NCBI RefSeq assembly: GCF_003384725.1
Contig: NZ_QNVV01000004.1
Span: 1 to 64,000 of the forward strand
Length of the DNA stretch: 64,000 nucleotides
DNA from: Chryseobacterium pennipullorum
GTDB lineage: Bacteria; Bacteroidota; Bacteroidia; Flavobacteriales; Weeksellaceae
Direction: 5' to 3'
Part shown: piece after piece, positions 45,240 to 52,945 of the stretch
Position numbering within the stretch: the stretch's first letter is position 1
Layout of the letters: the number at the start of each line of letters is the position of its first letter
Notes under the pieces: generated by a model
Seen by the model: only the letters and a program-made list of their open reading frames with translations
What the model was told of the DNA's origin: nothing
Database searches by the model: none
Program-made: the position numbers and the translations under genes

Positions 45240-45689
45240 TCATCGTACTTTCAAAATAAAATTCTCTTTATTCAATCCTGAAGTATGATACTGCCAATTG
45301 ATGGTAATAATTTCAGAAAGCACCTTTTTCAATGCTTCAAAAGTATCCGGTTTTCTCATATAGATATGGGCTCCTTTTACAAAAATTTCTTCTATCTCAT
45401 TTTCCGGAATCTGCTCAGAATAGACAGCCGTTACGAGATTGCTGAATTTCGTTTTCGATCTGATCTCTTCTACACAGTCTATGCTGCTTTTTCCAGGTAG
45501 TGTATATGTCATAAAGATAACTTCCGGAACGACAGCGTCCTCATTGTTCAGGTAATCCATCGCATCCTTCCCATTGCTGAAACATTGAACTTTTATAGGA
45601 ATCTTAAGCGCTTTAAATATATTCTTAAAAAAAATTAAAGTGTTTTCATCGTTATCTGCCACTATTACGTTCAGAAATTCTTTATTCAT
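45240..45689 (-). CDS. Receiver-like protein lacking the phospho-aspartate
   Basis: A 149-residue single-domain CheY-like receiver. The acidic pair is present (Asp12, Asp14 in VIVADNDEN), as are the switch Ser91 (VYSEQ) and Lys113 (MRKPDTF). However, the expected phosphorylated Asp is Thr61 in VIFMTYTLPGKSS, where related proteins have IFLD.NMP. It is therefore probably not a normal phospho-switch. It overlaps the start of nothing downstream but itself overlaps the AraC gene end by 8 bp (45682-45689), so the two are translationally coupled. The role may be a fixed adaptor or inhibitor. Confidence 0.85.
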   Translation of the reverse strand: MNKEFLNVIVADNDENTLIFFKNIFKALKIPIKVQCFSNGKDAMDYLNNEDAVVPEVIFMTYTLPGKSSIDCVEEIRSKTKFSNLVTAVYSEQIPENEIEEIFVKGAHIYMRKPDTFEALKKVLSEIITINWQYHTSGLNKENFILKVR

Positions 45690-46263
45690 ACTGCATTTTA
45701 ACGTTTGTTACTGTGCTCTGGGCTCTTCTTCTTTTTCCTATAATTTTTTGAAACTGGGAGGGCGTGATTCCCGTTGTATTTTTAAACTGTGTACTCAGAT
45801 GTGCTACACTTGAATAATTCAATTTATGAGCAATTTCGGTAAGGCTCTGCTTATTTCTTATAATCAATGCTTTTGCATGTTCTATTTTCTGCAGAATAAT
45901 AAAGTTCTCTATGGAAGTAAATGCCACTTCTGAAAAAAGATTAGACAGATATCCATAGCTGTGATTTAGTTTTTCAGAAATATAAATGGATGCTTTTACG
46001 GGGATAATCTCGTCACAAAAAACAAGTTCTACGATGGCATCTTTTATTTTCTGTACCAAAGCTGTCTTTTGGCTTTCTATAATCTCAATACCGTACTCTC
46101 CCAGATTTTTCTTAAAAAGGGTATTCTGTTCCTGTGTCAAAGGTTCATAGAATTCGACCTCACCGAAGTTCAGCAACCGGTATTTCAACCCATGCTCTTT
46201 AAGCTTTTCGTCCAACACCTTTTTGCAAAGGGCATTGAAATCAAATTTTACATACATTTTCAT
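45682..46263 (-). CDS. AraC-family transcriptional regulator
   Basis: A 193-residue DNA-binding protein with an AraC/HTH_18 domain at the C-terminal half (about residues 85-180): KASIYISEKLNHSYGYLSNLFSEV, then IENFIILQKIEHAKALI and LTEIAHKLNYSSVAHLSTQFKNTTGITPSQF. The N-terminal part is a small helical region without a recognised ligand domain. The coding end overlaps the receiver gene by 8 bp, so they likely work as a pair. Bacteroidota often couple AraC-type regulators to receiver proteins. Targets are not visible here. Confidence 0.93.
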   Translation of the reverse strand: MKMYVKFDFNALCKKVLDEKLKEHGLKYRLLNFGEVEFYEPLTQEQNTLFKKNLGEYGIEIIESQKTALVQKIKDAIVELVFCDEIIPVKASIYISEKLNHSYGYLSNLFSEVAFTSIENFIILQKIEHAKALIIRNKQSLTEIAHKLNYSSVAHLSTQFKNTTGITPSQFQKIIGKRRRAQSTVTNVKMQYE

Positions 46264-46354
46264 CCTAGTATAAGTAAACCGATTTTTTAGTAAATATAAT
46301 GATTTATTTCAATTAAATGTGAAATAGCCTTTATTTTTTTAATTTTCATTAGCA

Positions 46355-46388
46355 CAAAAAAAAACTCCTGTATTCTTACATACAGGAA
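46355..46388 (-). terminator. Terminator after the GNAT gene
   Basis: TCCTGTAT and ATACAGGA (46366-46373, 46380-46387) form an 8-bp stem with a 6-nt loop; on the minus strand a long T-tract follows. It lies about 170 bp after the GNAT stop. The rest of 46264-46555 shows nothing I recognise. Confidence 0.82.
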
Positions 46389-46555
46389 TTTAAACACTAA
46401 GGATGAAAAAAATATACTGATAAAAAGCTGAAAAGCTAGAAACCAAGCATATGAATGTATTATTATAAGTGATTTGGTTCTGAAGCAAAGATGATTTAAA
46501 AAAACAAATCACCCGTTATAGAATTACAGGATAAAGTTATAAAATTTTAAGTCAA

Positions 46556-47059
46556 TTATTTGTGAATTAGAAATTCCATGAGGTAATCATCCATTACAAA
46601 ACCATTGCCAATATCGAAAACACCTTCGTCATAAACCCTGTATCCCTGGGCCTCGTAGAAGTTTCTAGCGGCATTGAACTTATTGACATTCAAGATAATT
46701 CTGCTATCCCCACTCTCGTCCACCTTTTCAGTCAGAAACTCAAGAGCTCTTTTGCCCAAACCTTTTCCCTTACTTTCAGGAATTAAGTAGATCCGGTGAA
46801 GTTTGGTGGTTTTTTCTTCATAATGAAGTTCATATCCAATAAAGCCCTCATAAGCGTCATGATCTGTATCCTGGATGAGGTAGTAATGATAATTCGGGTT
46901 GTGAAGCTGGGTTCCGATTTCCTTTTCAGAATACATTTCGGAAAGCATATAATCCATTTGCTCCTGGGAAAGGATCTCTGCATATGCATTTTCCCAGGAT
47001 CGCCTGGCTAACTCCTGAATCATGGGGATATCCCCTGCTGTCGCTTGTATTAATTTCAT
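46556..47059 (-). CDS. GNAT-family N-acetyltransferase
   Basis: A 167-residue acetyl-CoA-dependent acyltransferase. The acetyl-CoA binding motif is visible as LHRIYLIPESKGKGLGKRALEFL (Q/RxxGxG/A-like GKGLGK), followed by LNVNKFNAARNFYEAQGYRVYDEG, the typical motif B end. The acceptor substrate (amine, protein or small molecule) cannot be predicted. It lies on the minus strand downstream of dapA, separated by a terminator hairpin, so it is likely a separate unit. Confidence 0.92.
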   Translation of the reverse strand: MKLIQATAGDIPMIQELARRSWENAYAEILSQEQMDYMLSEMYSEKEIGTQLHNPNYHYYLIQDTDHDAYEGFIGYELHYEEKTTKLHRIYLIPESKGKGLGKRALEFLTEKVDESGDSRIILNVNKFNAARNFYEAQGYRVYDEGVFDIGNGFVMDDYLMEFLIHK

Positions 47060-47082
47060 ATTTGTAGGTTGTTATGATTAAA

Positions 47083-47112
47083 AAAAGTGAAAAGACTAAA
47101 CTTTTCACTTTT
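47083..47112 (-). terminator. Terminator of dapA
   Basis: AAAAGTGAAAAG (47083-47094) pairs perfectly with CTTTTCACTTTT (47101-47112), 12 bp with a 6-nt loop, and on the minus strand is followed by T. It lies about 67 bp after the dapA stop. Confidence 0.87.
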
Positions 47113-47179
47113 CTATATTTTTGATAGTAAATAGCCAGTTATGCTTTGCAAAAGGCATTACACAAATGGCGTCTCTACA

Positions 47180-48052
47180 TTAAATGCTCGTCATTTCAGC
47201 CTTAATTTTTGCATAAAGCCCCTCTGAAGCAGGAACCAAAGGTAATCTCAGATAGTTTTTAATAATTCCTTTTTCAGCCAATACTACTTTAATTCCGCAA
47301 GGGTTACCCTCTGCAAAAATCAGACGGGTAATCTCCACCAGTTTATTGTGGATTTCGTAGGCCTCTTTTACTTTGCCCTCGAAGGCAAGCTGTACCATCG
47401 TGGAGAATTCTTTGGGATACCCCTGCCCGATCACAGAGATCACTCCGTTTCCACCTGCCAGTGTTACCGGTAGTGTATATTCGTCGTCTCCGGAAACCAA
47501 GGAAAAGCCTTCAGGCTTCTTTCTCAGGATATCAAAATATTGTAAGATATTGGGAGCCGCTTCCTTGATCATGAACAAATTAGGGAATTCATTGGCGAGG
47601 CGAATAGTCGTATCTGCGTCTACGCTTTGTCCTGTTCTGGACGGCACATTATAGATGATAATTTTTTTCCCGGTGGAAGCCAATACTTTATAATGCTGAT
47701 AAAGGCCTTCCTGATTAGGTTTATTATAATATGGAGATACAGAAAGCACGGCTTCAAAAGCAGAAAGATCTGCCTCTTCGATCTGTTTCTTGACTTCAAG
47801 GGTATTATTGCCGCCAATGCCTAATACTAAAGGAAGACGTTTATTATTTACCTTAATGATGTGCTCAATTACCTGTTTCTTTTCATCATCAGAAAGCGTA
47901 GCGGCTTCTGCCGTAGTTCCTAATACTACCAAATAATTGGTTCCGTTTTCAATATTGTATTCCACGAGTTTTGTCAAACTGTCGAAGTCAACGGATAAAT
48001 CTTCATTAAAGGGCGTTACCAAAGCAACACCTACTCCTTTTAAAATGCTCAT
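47180..48052 (-). CDS. dapA: 4-hydroxy-tetrahydrodipicolinate synthase
   Basis: Condenses pyruvate with aspartate semialdehyde, the first committed step to diaminopimelate and lysine. At 290 residues it is normal length. The class I aldolase signature is visible: GTTAEAATLSDDEKKQVIEH, VSPYYNKPNQEGLYQHY, the Schiff-base lysine in LFMIKEAAPN, and the GGNGVISVIGQGYP loop; the catalytic Tyr sits in IIIYNVPSRTGQS. It is divergent from the 5'-nucleotidase operon, with a -7 box for it at 48072-48079. Confidence 0.97.
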   Translation of the reverse strand: MSILKGVGVALVTPFNEDLSVDFDSLTKLVEYNIENGTNYLVVLGTTAEAATLSDDEKKQVIEHIIKVNNKRLPLVLGIGGNNTLEVKKQIEEADLSAFEAVLSVSPYYNKPNQEGLYQHYKVLASTGKKIIIYNVPSRTGQSVDADTTIRLANEFPNLFMIKEAAPNILQYFDILRKKPEGFSLVSGDDEYTLPVTLAGGNGVISVIGQGYPKEFSTMVQLAFEGKVKEAYEIHNKLVEITRLIFAEGNPCGIKVVLAEKGIIKNYLRLPLVPASEGLYAKIKAEMTSI

Positions 48053-48071
48053 CTGTTCAAATTATTTTTGT

Positions 48072-48079
48072 CAAATTTA
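48072..48079 (-). promoter_or_regulatory. Bacteroidota -7 box for dapA
   Basis: The minus strand reads TAAATTTG, a TAnnTTTG match 20 bp before the dapA start at 48052. No clear -33 TTG. Confidence 0.5.
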
Positions 48080-48133
48080 ATGATTTACGGTAAGAATTTG
48101 TAATAAATAATAATGTTTTATTATACATATAGT

Positions 48134-48141
48134 TATATTTG
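48134..48141 (+). promoter_or_regulatory. Bacteroidota -7 box for the nucleotidase-porZ-recO operon
   Basis: TATATTTG matches TAnnTTTG; it ends 107 bp before the likely start at 48248, giving a leader of about 100 nt. No strong -33 TTG. Confidence 0.5.
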
Positions 48142-48247
48142 CATATACTAAAAAAGATATTGTGAAATCGGATGACTGAAGTTGTTTACCAAAACAATGA
48201 AAAAACAGACGATTGTATATGATCTTTACAAAAATAATTTGCAACAT

Positions 48248-49006
48248 ATGAAAAATAAATTCTTGTTATTAGGAATTGCTTTGGCATCCCTTACAGCATG
48301 CAAAACAGCTTCCACGCTGCAGCTTGCCAATGTGGAGCCCCAGAAAAATATTTCTATTAATAATGAGCTAAAAAATGATGAGGAGTTTGTAAAATTTATA
48401 GAGCCTTACAAGCTAAAACTTGATAAAGAAATGAACCAGAAGATCTCCCATACCAATGTAGATCTTACAAAGCAGGGTGATAACAGCAATCTGGGTAATC
48501 TTTTGGCTGATTATACGTTTGAAGGAGGTGATGTATGGACCAAGACCCATCTGAAGCAAAACGTAGATGCGGCATTAATTAACATTGGGGGCATCCGTAC
48601 TACAATTGGAAAAGGAGATATCCTTCTTAAAAACCTGTTTGAAGTAATGCCTTTCGAGAATGAACTTATTATCGTTAAAATGAAAGGCTCAGATCTGGTG
48701 GGACTTTTTGAATATTACGCCAAAACCCAGGTAAATAATCCTGTTTCCCATTTATACATTGAAACAAAAGAGGGACAATCTTCAAAGTCTTTAATCAACG
48801 GAAAGGCCATTGATACGGCTAAGGATTATTATATTGCCACATCCGACTATCTGGCACTAGGAGGTGATAATATGAAATTCTTTTCCAAAGGAGAATCTAT
48901 CCCCACAGGGATCAAACTAAGGGATCTTTATATTGACTATTTCAAAAAAAATCCTGAAATACTTCCAGCTACAGACGTTCGTTTAAATTTTATCGGTAAA
49001 AAGTAA
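48248..49006 (+). CDS. 5'-nucleotidase C-terminal-domain lipoprotein
   Basis: It carries the C-terminal substrate-binding domain of the UshA-type 5'-nucleotidase as a separate protein of about 252 residues. The start at 48248 gives a lipoprotein signal with Cys18 (ALASLTAC); the upstream frame adds an unlikely N-terminus. The signatures NLLADYTFEGGDVW, VDAALINIGGIRTTIGKGDI and DYYIATSDYLALGGDNMKFF match the domain. The catalytic metallophosphatase domain is the next gene (49006), overlapping by 1 base (TAATG). The two halves are in the opposite order to the single-chain enzyme. Confidence 0.93.
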   Translation: MKNKFLLLGIALASLTACKTASTLQLANVEPQKNISINNELKNDEEFVKFIEPYKLKLDKEMNQKISHTNVDLTKQGDNSNLGNLLADYTFEGGDVWTKTHLKQNVDAALINIGGIRTTIGKGDILLKNLFEVMPFENELIIVKMKGSDLVGLFEYYAKTQVNNPVSHLYIETKEGQSSKSLINGKAIDTAKDYYIATSDYLALGGDNMKFFSKGESIPTGIKLRDLYIDYFKKNPEILPATDVRLNFIGKK

Positions 49007-49956
49007 TGAATAGAAAAAGTTTTTTAAAAGCAATAGGCGGTGGAACTTTAGCAATGGCTTTGGCTCCCAATATGATGATGGCGGAAGAACTAAAAGTTCT
49101 TAATTTACAATCCGCAAATAAGCTCACTATTCTTCATACCAACGACCAGCATAGCAGAATAGAGCCTTTCGATGCCAGCTATACGAGAAATCCCAATCAG
49201 GGAGGTTTCGCGAGAAGGGCTAGCTTAATTCAACAGATCAGGAGCCAGGAAAGCAATGTGCTGCTTCTTGACTCAGGGGATATCTTTCAGGGAACCCCAT
49301 ATTTCAATTTTTTCGGTGGCGAGCTGGAATTTAAGCTGATGTCTATGATGAAATATGATGCCTCTACCATGGGAAATCATGATTTTGACAATGGACTGGA
49401 CGGGTTTGCAAAGGTTCTTCCTAACGCAAAGTTTCCTTTTATCTGTTCCAACTATGATTTTAAAAATACAGTTCTTGACGGCAAAACATCTGCCTATAAG
49501 ATCTTTGATAAAAACGGGATTAAGGTGGGAATTTTCGGCGTCGGGATTCAGCTGGATGGTCTTGTGGGCAAAAAGCAATATGGAGAAACTGTTTATTCAA
49601 ATCCGATAGAAGTTGCCCAGCATTATTCCGATTTTCTGAAAAAAGAAAAGAAGTGTGATCTTGTGATCTGTCTGTCGCATATCGGATATGATTATAAAGA
49701 TGAACCTAATAAAATAAGCGATAAAATTTTAGCCGCCAGCACAGAAAACATTGACGTTATCTTAGGCGGTCACACCCATACCTTCTTACCGGAACCTCAA
49801 TCTTTCACCAACAGACAGGGTAAAAATGTTCTGGTTAATCAGGTGGGATGGGCAGGTCTACTTTTAGGAAGAATAGATTTTTACTTTGACCTCAATAAAA
49901 ACATAAAGCATATATCCTGGAACAATCAGGCAATAGACAGCAGCATAACCGTATAA
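49006..49956 (+). CDS. Metallophosphatase half of a split 5'-nucleotidase
   Basis: A 316-residue metal-dependent phosphatase matching the N-terminal catalytic domain of UshA-type 5'-nucleotidase. Metal-binding motifs are HTNDQHSR (Asp47, His49), DSGDIFQG (Asp92), GNHDFDNG (Asn124, His125), LSHIGYDY and GGHTHTFLPE. The N-terminus (NRKSFLKAIGGGTLAMALA) looks like a Tat-like signal, although it has Arg-Lys rather than Arg-Arg. It is coupled to the upstream lipoprotein by TAATG. The pair probably acts in the periplasm to recover phosphate and nucleosides; porZ follows after 1 bp. Confidence 0.93.
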   Translation: MNRKSFLKAIGGGTLAMALAPNMMMAEELKVLNLQSANKLTILHTNDQHSRIEPFDASYTRNPNQGGFARRASLIQQIRSQESNVLLLDSGDIFQGTPYFNFFGGELEFKLMSMMKYDASTMGNHDFDNGLDGFAKVLPNAKFPFICSNYDFKNTVLDGKTSAYKIFDKNGIKVGIFGVGIQLDGLVGKKQYGETVYSNPIEVAQHYSDFLKKEKKCDLVICLSHIGYDYKDEPNKISDKILAASTENIDVILGGHTHTFLPEPQSFTNRQGKNVLVNQVGWAGLLLGRIDFYFDLNKNIKHISWNNQAIDSSITV

Positions 49957-49957
49957 T

Positions 49958-52213
49958 ATGAAAAAACTCTCTATAATTTCACTTGGTATTTTAGCAGCCT
50001 TTCAGTTGACAAAAGCTCAGGTCATTTCTTCAAAAAAATGGGCCGACCTTTTTTCCTACAACAATGTCTTAGCAATGAAAGAAGACAATGGAAAAATAAT
50101 AGCAGCTACAGAAAACGGAATATTTTATTATACCATATCGAGCGGAGAGGTTACAAAACTGTCTAAGGCCAATGGCCTTCATAATGTGGGCATTACCGCT
50201 TTTGATTATGATCCGAAAACCAAAACAGGAATTATCGGGTACGAAAACGGTTCCCTGGATGTGATTACATCCAACGAAATTAAATATATCGTGGACATCC
50301 CTATTGCAGCCGGATATAACGGAAACAAAAAGGTTAACCACATTTCCATTACGGGCGATCAGGCTGTTATCTCCGTAGGCTATGGAGTTTCTATATTTAA
50401 TGTAAAGAAAAAAGAATTCGGGGATTCTGCATTTTTTCTGAAAGCCGGGGTATATGAAGCCAGCAATGAGGCGACAATATTTGGAAACAAGGTGTATTCT
50501 GTAACAAATACCGGACTGAAAAGCCACGAATTAAATACGACGTTCCCGGTATTTTCTACCTGGACTACGGAAGTTCCAGGTTCATTCAAACATATTGATT
50601 CTGATGCTGAACTTGTGTATTCTTCTGCTACTGCAGCGTATATTTACAATAACGGAACCCCAATGCAGCTTCCGACCACTTTTGGCAACATTAATGATCT
50701 TGTCATAAGCCCTAACAATATTGTTGTTACAGATAACCGGATTTACACCTATGGTACCAACGGGGTATCCTTGAACGCGATAAGTCTTGGGGAAGACTGC
50801 AATACGGCAATTATGGCCGGAGGAAAAATATTCGGAGGAACAATGTTGTCCGGAATAAAGGACGAAGGAAATAACACTTACAAACCTTCAGGACCTTATT
50901 TCAATTTTGCCTATAACATTAATCTTTATGATAATAACCAACTATTAGTATCCACCGGAGGACGATCAGACCGTTACAATTTCCCTGTGGATAATCCTAA
51001 AAAGCCGGGGTTTTATTATTTCAACGGAACAGAATGGATCTATTCTTCTTATTTCCGGGAGAAAAAACTGAATGAAATCAACATATTGGATGCCATCATC
51101 AATCCTATTGACAACAGTGAAGTTTTCTTCACAAACTATACGTTGTTTACAATGGGAGTATATAAGATGAAATATAATGCCAGCAATAAAGATTTTGAAT
51201 TTGTAAAATATTATAATCTTGGGGCCAATCCGTATTACAGAAGACCGGTAGGTCTCGCTCATGATAGTCAGAATAATGTCTTTGTCTCTTTTGGATTCAA
51301 TGACGGAACGCCATCAATGGGTATTTATGATAAAGCAGCTGATGATTTTATTATTAAAAAATTTGATCTGTCAAGTGCCGGTGTCCAGAAACCTATTGTA
51401 TATGAGAATATGCTATGGACCACTCTGCCGAGATCCAATAACTTATGGGTGTATGATTACAAAAATGCGACCAACCTCTCTGATGATACAGATTATATCT
51501 TGAAGGAATCCAATGGATTTGCAGGAACTTCAGGAACCTTATCTATAGCTATTGATAAGTCAGGTGATGCATGGATAGGAACCGATGCGGGTTTACGAAT
51601 TTTACCAAATGCTGCCGCTGAGATCAAAACTCCGGAGCCGATGGCCAACCCCGTGATCATAGAACAGAATGGCCTGGGTGAAGAGCTTTTCAGAGATTCT
51701 GCCATACTCCAGATTGAAGTGGACGCTGGAGACTACAAGTGGGTTTCCATAGACGGAGGAGGCGTATATTATTTATCTTCTGATGGTCAGAAGACGATCA
51801 AACATTTCACAAAAGAAAACTCACCACTTCCTACCAACAGTGTTACAGACATCAAAGTAGATAAGAAAACGGGAAAAGTATACTTCGTAACCTATAATGG
51901 AATTGTAACGTATCAGGGAGATGTTGCAGACGTCACTTCCAATTTTGGAAATGTGGTGGTCTATCCTAACCCGGTCGTATATTCCAATTTTAAAGGAAAA
52001 GTGACCATTAAAGGGCTTGCAGAAAAAACGAATATAAGAATTGTAGACGCGGCTGGAAATGTAGTGCATTCCGCAGTGGCGCGAGGTGGCTATTACGAAT
52101 GGGATCTTAATAATCATAAGGGAACAAGAGTAGCTTCAGGAATTTATTTTGTCCTGATGACCAATGAGGACGGATCTGATAAAGCGACAGCCAAAATAGG
52201 AGTGGTCAATTAA
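49958..52213 (+). CDS. porZ: T9SS accessory protein PorZ
   Basis: A 751-residue surface protein of the T9SS attachment complex, which in Porphyromonas binds anionic LPS and helps anchor cargo. A signal peptide (ends about LTKAQ) precedes two beta-propeller parts with typical repeats: KEDNGKIIAATENGIFYYT near the start, KANGLHNVGITAFDYDP, GIIGYENGSLDVI, and later DKSGDAWIGTDAGLRILP. The C-terminal type A sorting domain starts VVVYPNPVVYSNFKG and ends in DKATAKIGVVN. Position just before recO matches the arrangement I know from flavobacteria. Confidence 0.88.
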   Translation: MKKLSIISLGILAAFQLTKAQVISSKKWADLFSYNNVLAMKEDNGKIIAATENGIFYYTISSGEVTKLSKANGLHNVGITAFDYDPKTKTGIIGYENGSLDVITSNEIKYIVDIPIAAGYNGNKKVNHISITGDQAVISVGYGVSIFNVKKKEFGDSAFFLKAGVYEASNEATIFGNKVYSVTNTGLKSHELNTTFPVFSTWTTEVPGSFKHIDSDAELVYSSATAAYIYNNGTPMQLPTTFGNINDLVISPNNIVVTDNRIYTYGTNGVSLNAISLGEDCNTAIMAGGKIFGGTMLSGIKDEGNNTYKPSGPYFNFAYNINLYDNNQLLVSTGGRSDRYNFPVDNPKKPGFYYFNGTEWIYSSYFREKKLNEINILDAIINPIDNSEVFFTNYTLFTMGVYKMKYNASNKDFEFVKYYNLGANPYYRRPVGLAHDSQNNVFVSFGFNDGTPSMGIYDKAADDFIIKKFDLSSAGVQKPIVYENMLWTTLPRSNNLWVYDYKNATNLSDDTDYILKESNGFAGTSGTLSIAIDKSGDAWIGTDAGLRILPNAAAEIKTPEPMANPVIIEQNGLGEELFRDSAILQIEVDAGDYKWVSIDGGGVYYLSSDGQKTIKHFTKENSPLPTNSVTDIKVDKKTGKVYFVTYNGIVTYQGDVADVTSNFGNVVVYPNPVVYSNFKGKVTIKGLAEKTNIRIVDAAGNVVHSAVARGGYYEWDLNNHKGTRVASGIYFVLMTNEDGSDKATAKIGVVN

Positions 52214-52899
52214 TGAATTCACAGAACGGTTTTTTACTTTCATTTATCAAATATGGTGAGAATGATGCAGTCATGCATTGCTTTACTGAAGATGAGGGAT
52301 TTCAGACTTATTTTTTAAAGGGAATCTATTCCAAAAAAAATAAAAAGAAAGCCCTGCTGCAGCCATTGAATAAGCTTAGTTTCTCGGTAAACCCTATAAA
52401 AGGCAACGGGATATCTTCTGTTTCCCGGTTCGAACTGGTAAAAAACCATGACATTTATACTGATATCAAGGCAAATACCGTTATTTTTTTTATTTCTGAT
52501 TTTTTAAGCCAGATCCTTAAATACGAAAATAAGAATACCAGCATCTATCTCAGTATCGATGCATTTATGAACGAGCTTACCCATAAAAACTATCAGGCTC
52601 ACCTACTTTTTTTAATGGTTATTTTAAAAATACAGGGTGTTGCTCCACTATTGAGTGAAGGAAAATTTCTGGATCCTGAAACAGGAACTTTTACGACACA
52701 TTCTACTCACCAGCTTTTCGGTGAAGAAGTTTCCCTGATATGGAAAACAGCCATGACTACTGAAAACTTCTATACCATAAAGATTCATTCCGCATTAAGG
52801 AAAGAGTTTCTAGACAGCCTTTTGGTGTATTACCACTATCACATCACTGACTTCAAAACTCCTGCATCCCTGGAAATTATACAGCAAATCTTTGAATGA
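52213..52899 (+). CDS. recO: DNA repair protein RecO
   Basis: RecFOR-pathway recombination mediator that helps load RecA onto SSB-coated DNA. The 228-residue protein has the N-terminal OB-fold (GFLLSFIKYGENDAVMHCFTEDEGFQTYFLKGIYSKKNKKKALLQPLN) and a helical C-terminal region (FLSQILKYENKNTSIYLSID, VILKIQGVAPLLSEG). The cysteines of the zinc finger seen in some RecO proteins are absent here, as often in Bacteroidota. The start overlaps the porZ stop (TAATG). It is the last gene of the four-gene operon. Confidence 0.93.
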   Translation: MNSQNGFLLSFIKYGENDAVMHCFTEDEGFQTYFLKGIYSKKNKKKALLQPLNKLSFSVNPIKGNGISSVSRFELVKNHDIYTDIKANTVIFFISDFLSQILKYENKNTSIYLSIDAFMNELTHKNYQAHLLFLMVILKIQGVAPLLSEGKFLDPETGTFTTHSTHQLFGEEVSLIWKTAMTTENFYTIKIHSALRKEFLDSLLVYYHYHITDFKTPASLEIIQQIFE

Positions 52900-52945
52900 T
52901 AAGAAAGAAAATGAAGGCAAAAGCGCATGATGAAACATTCAGGCT

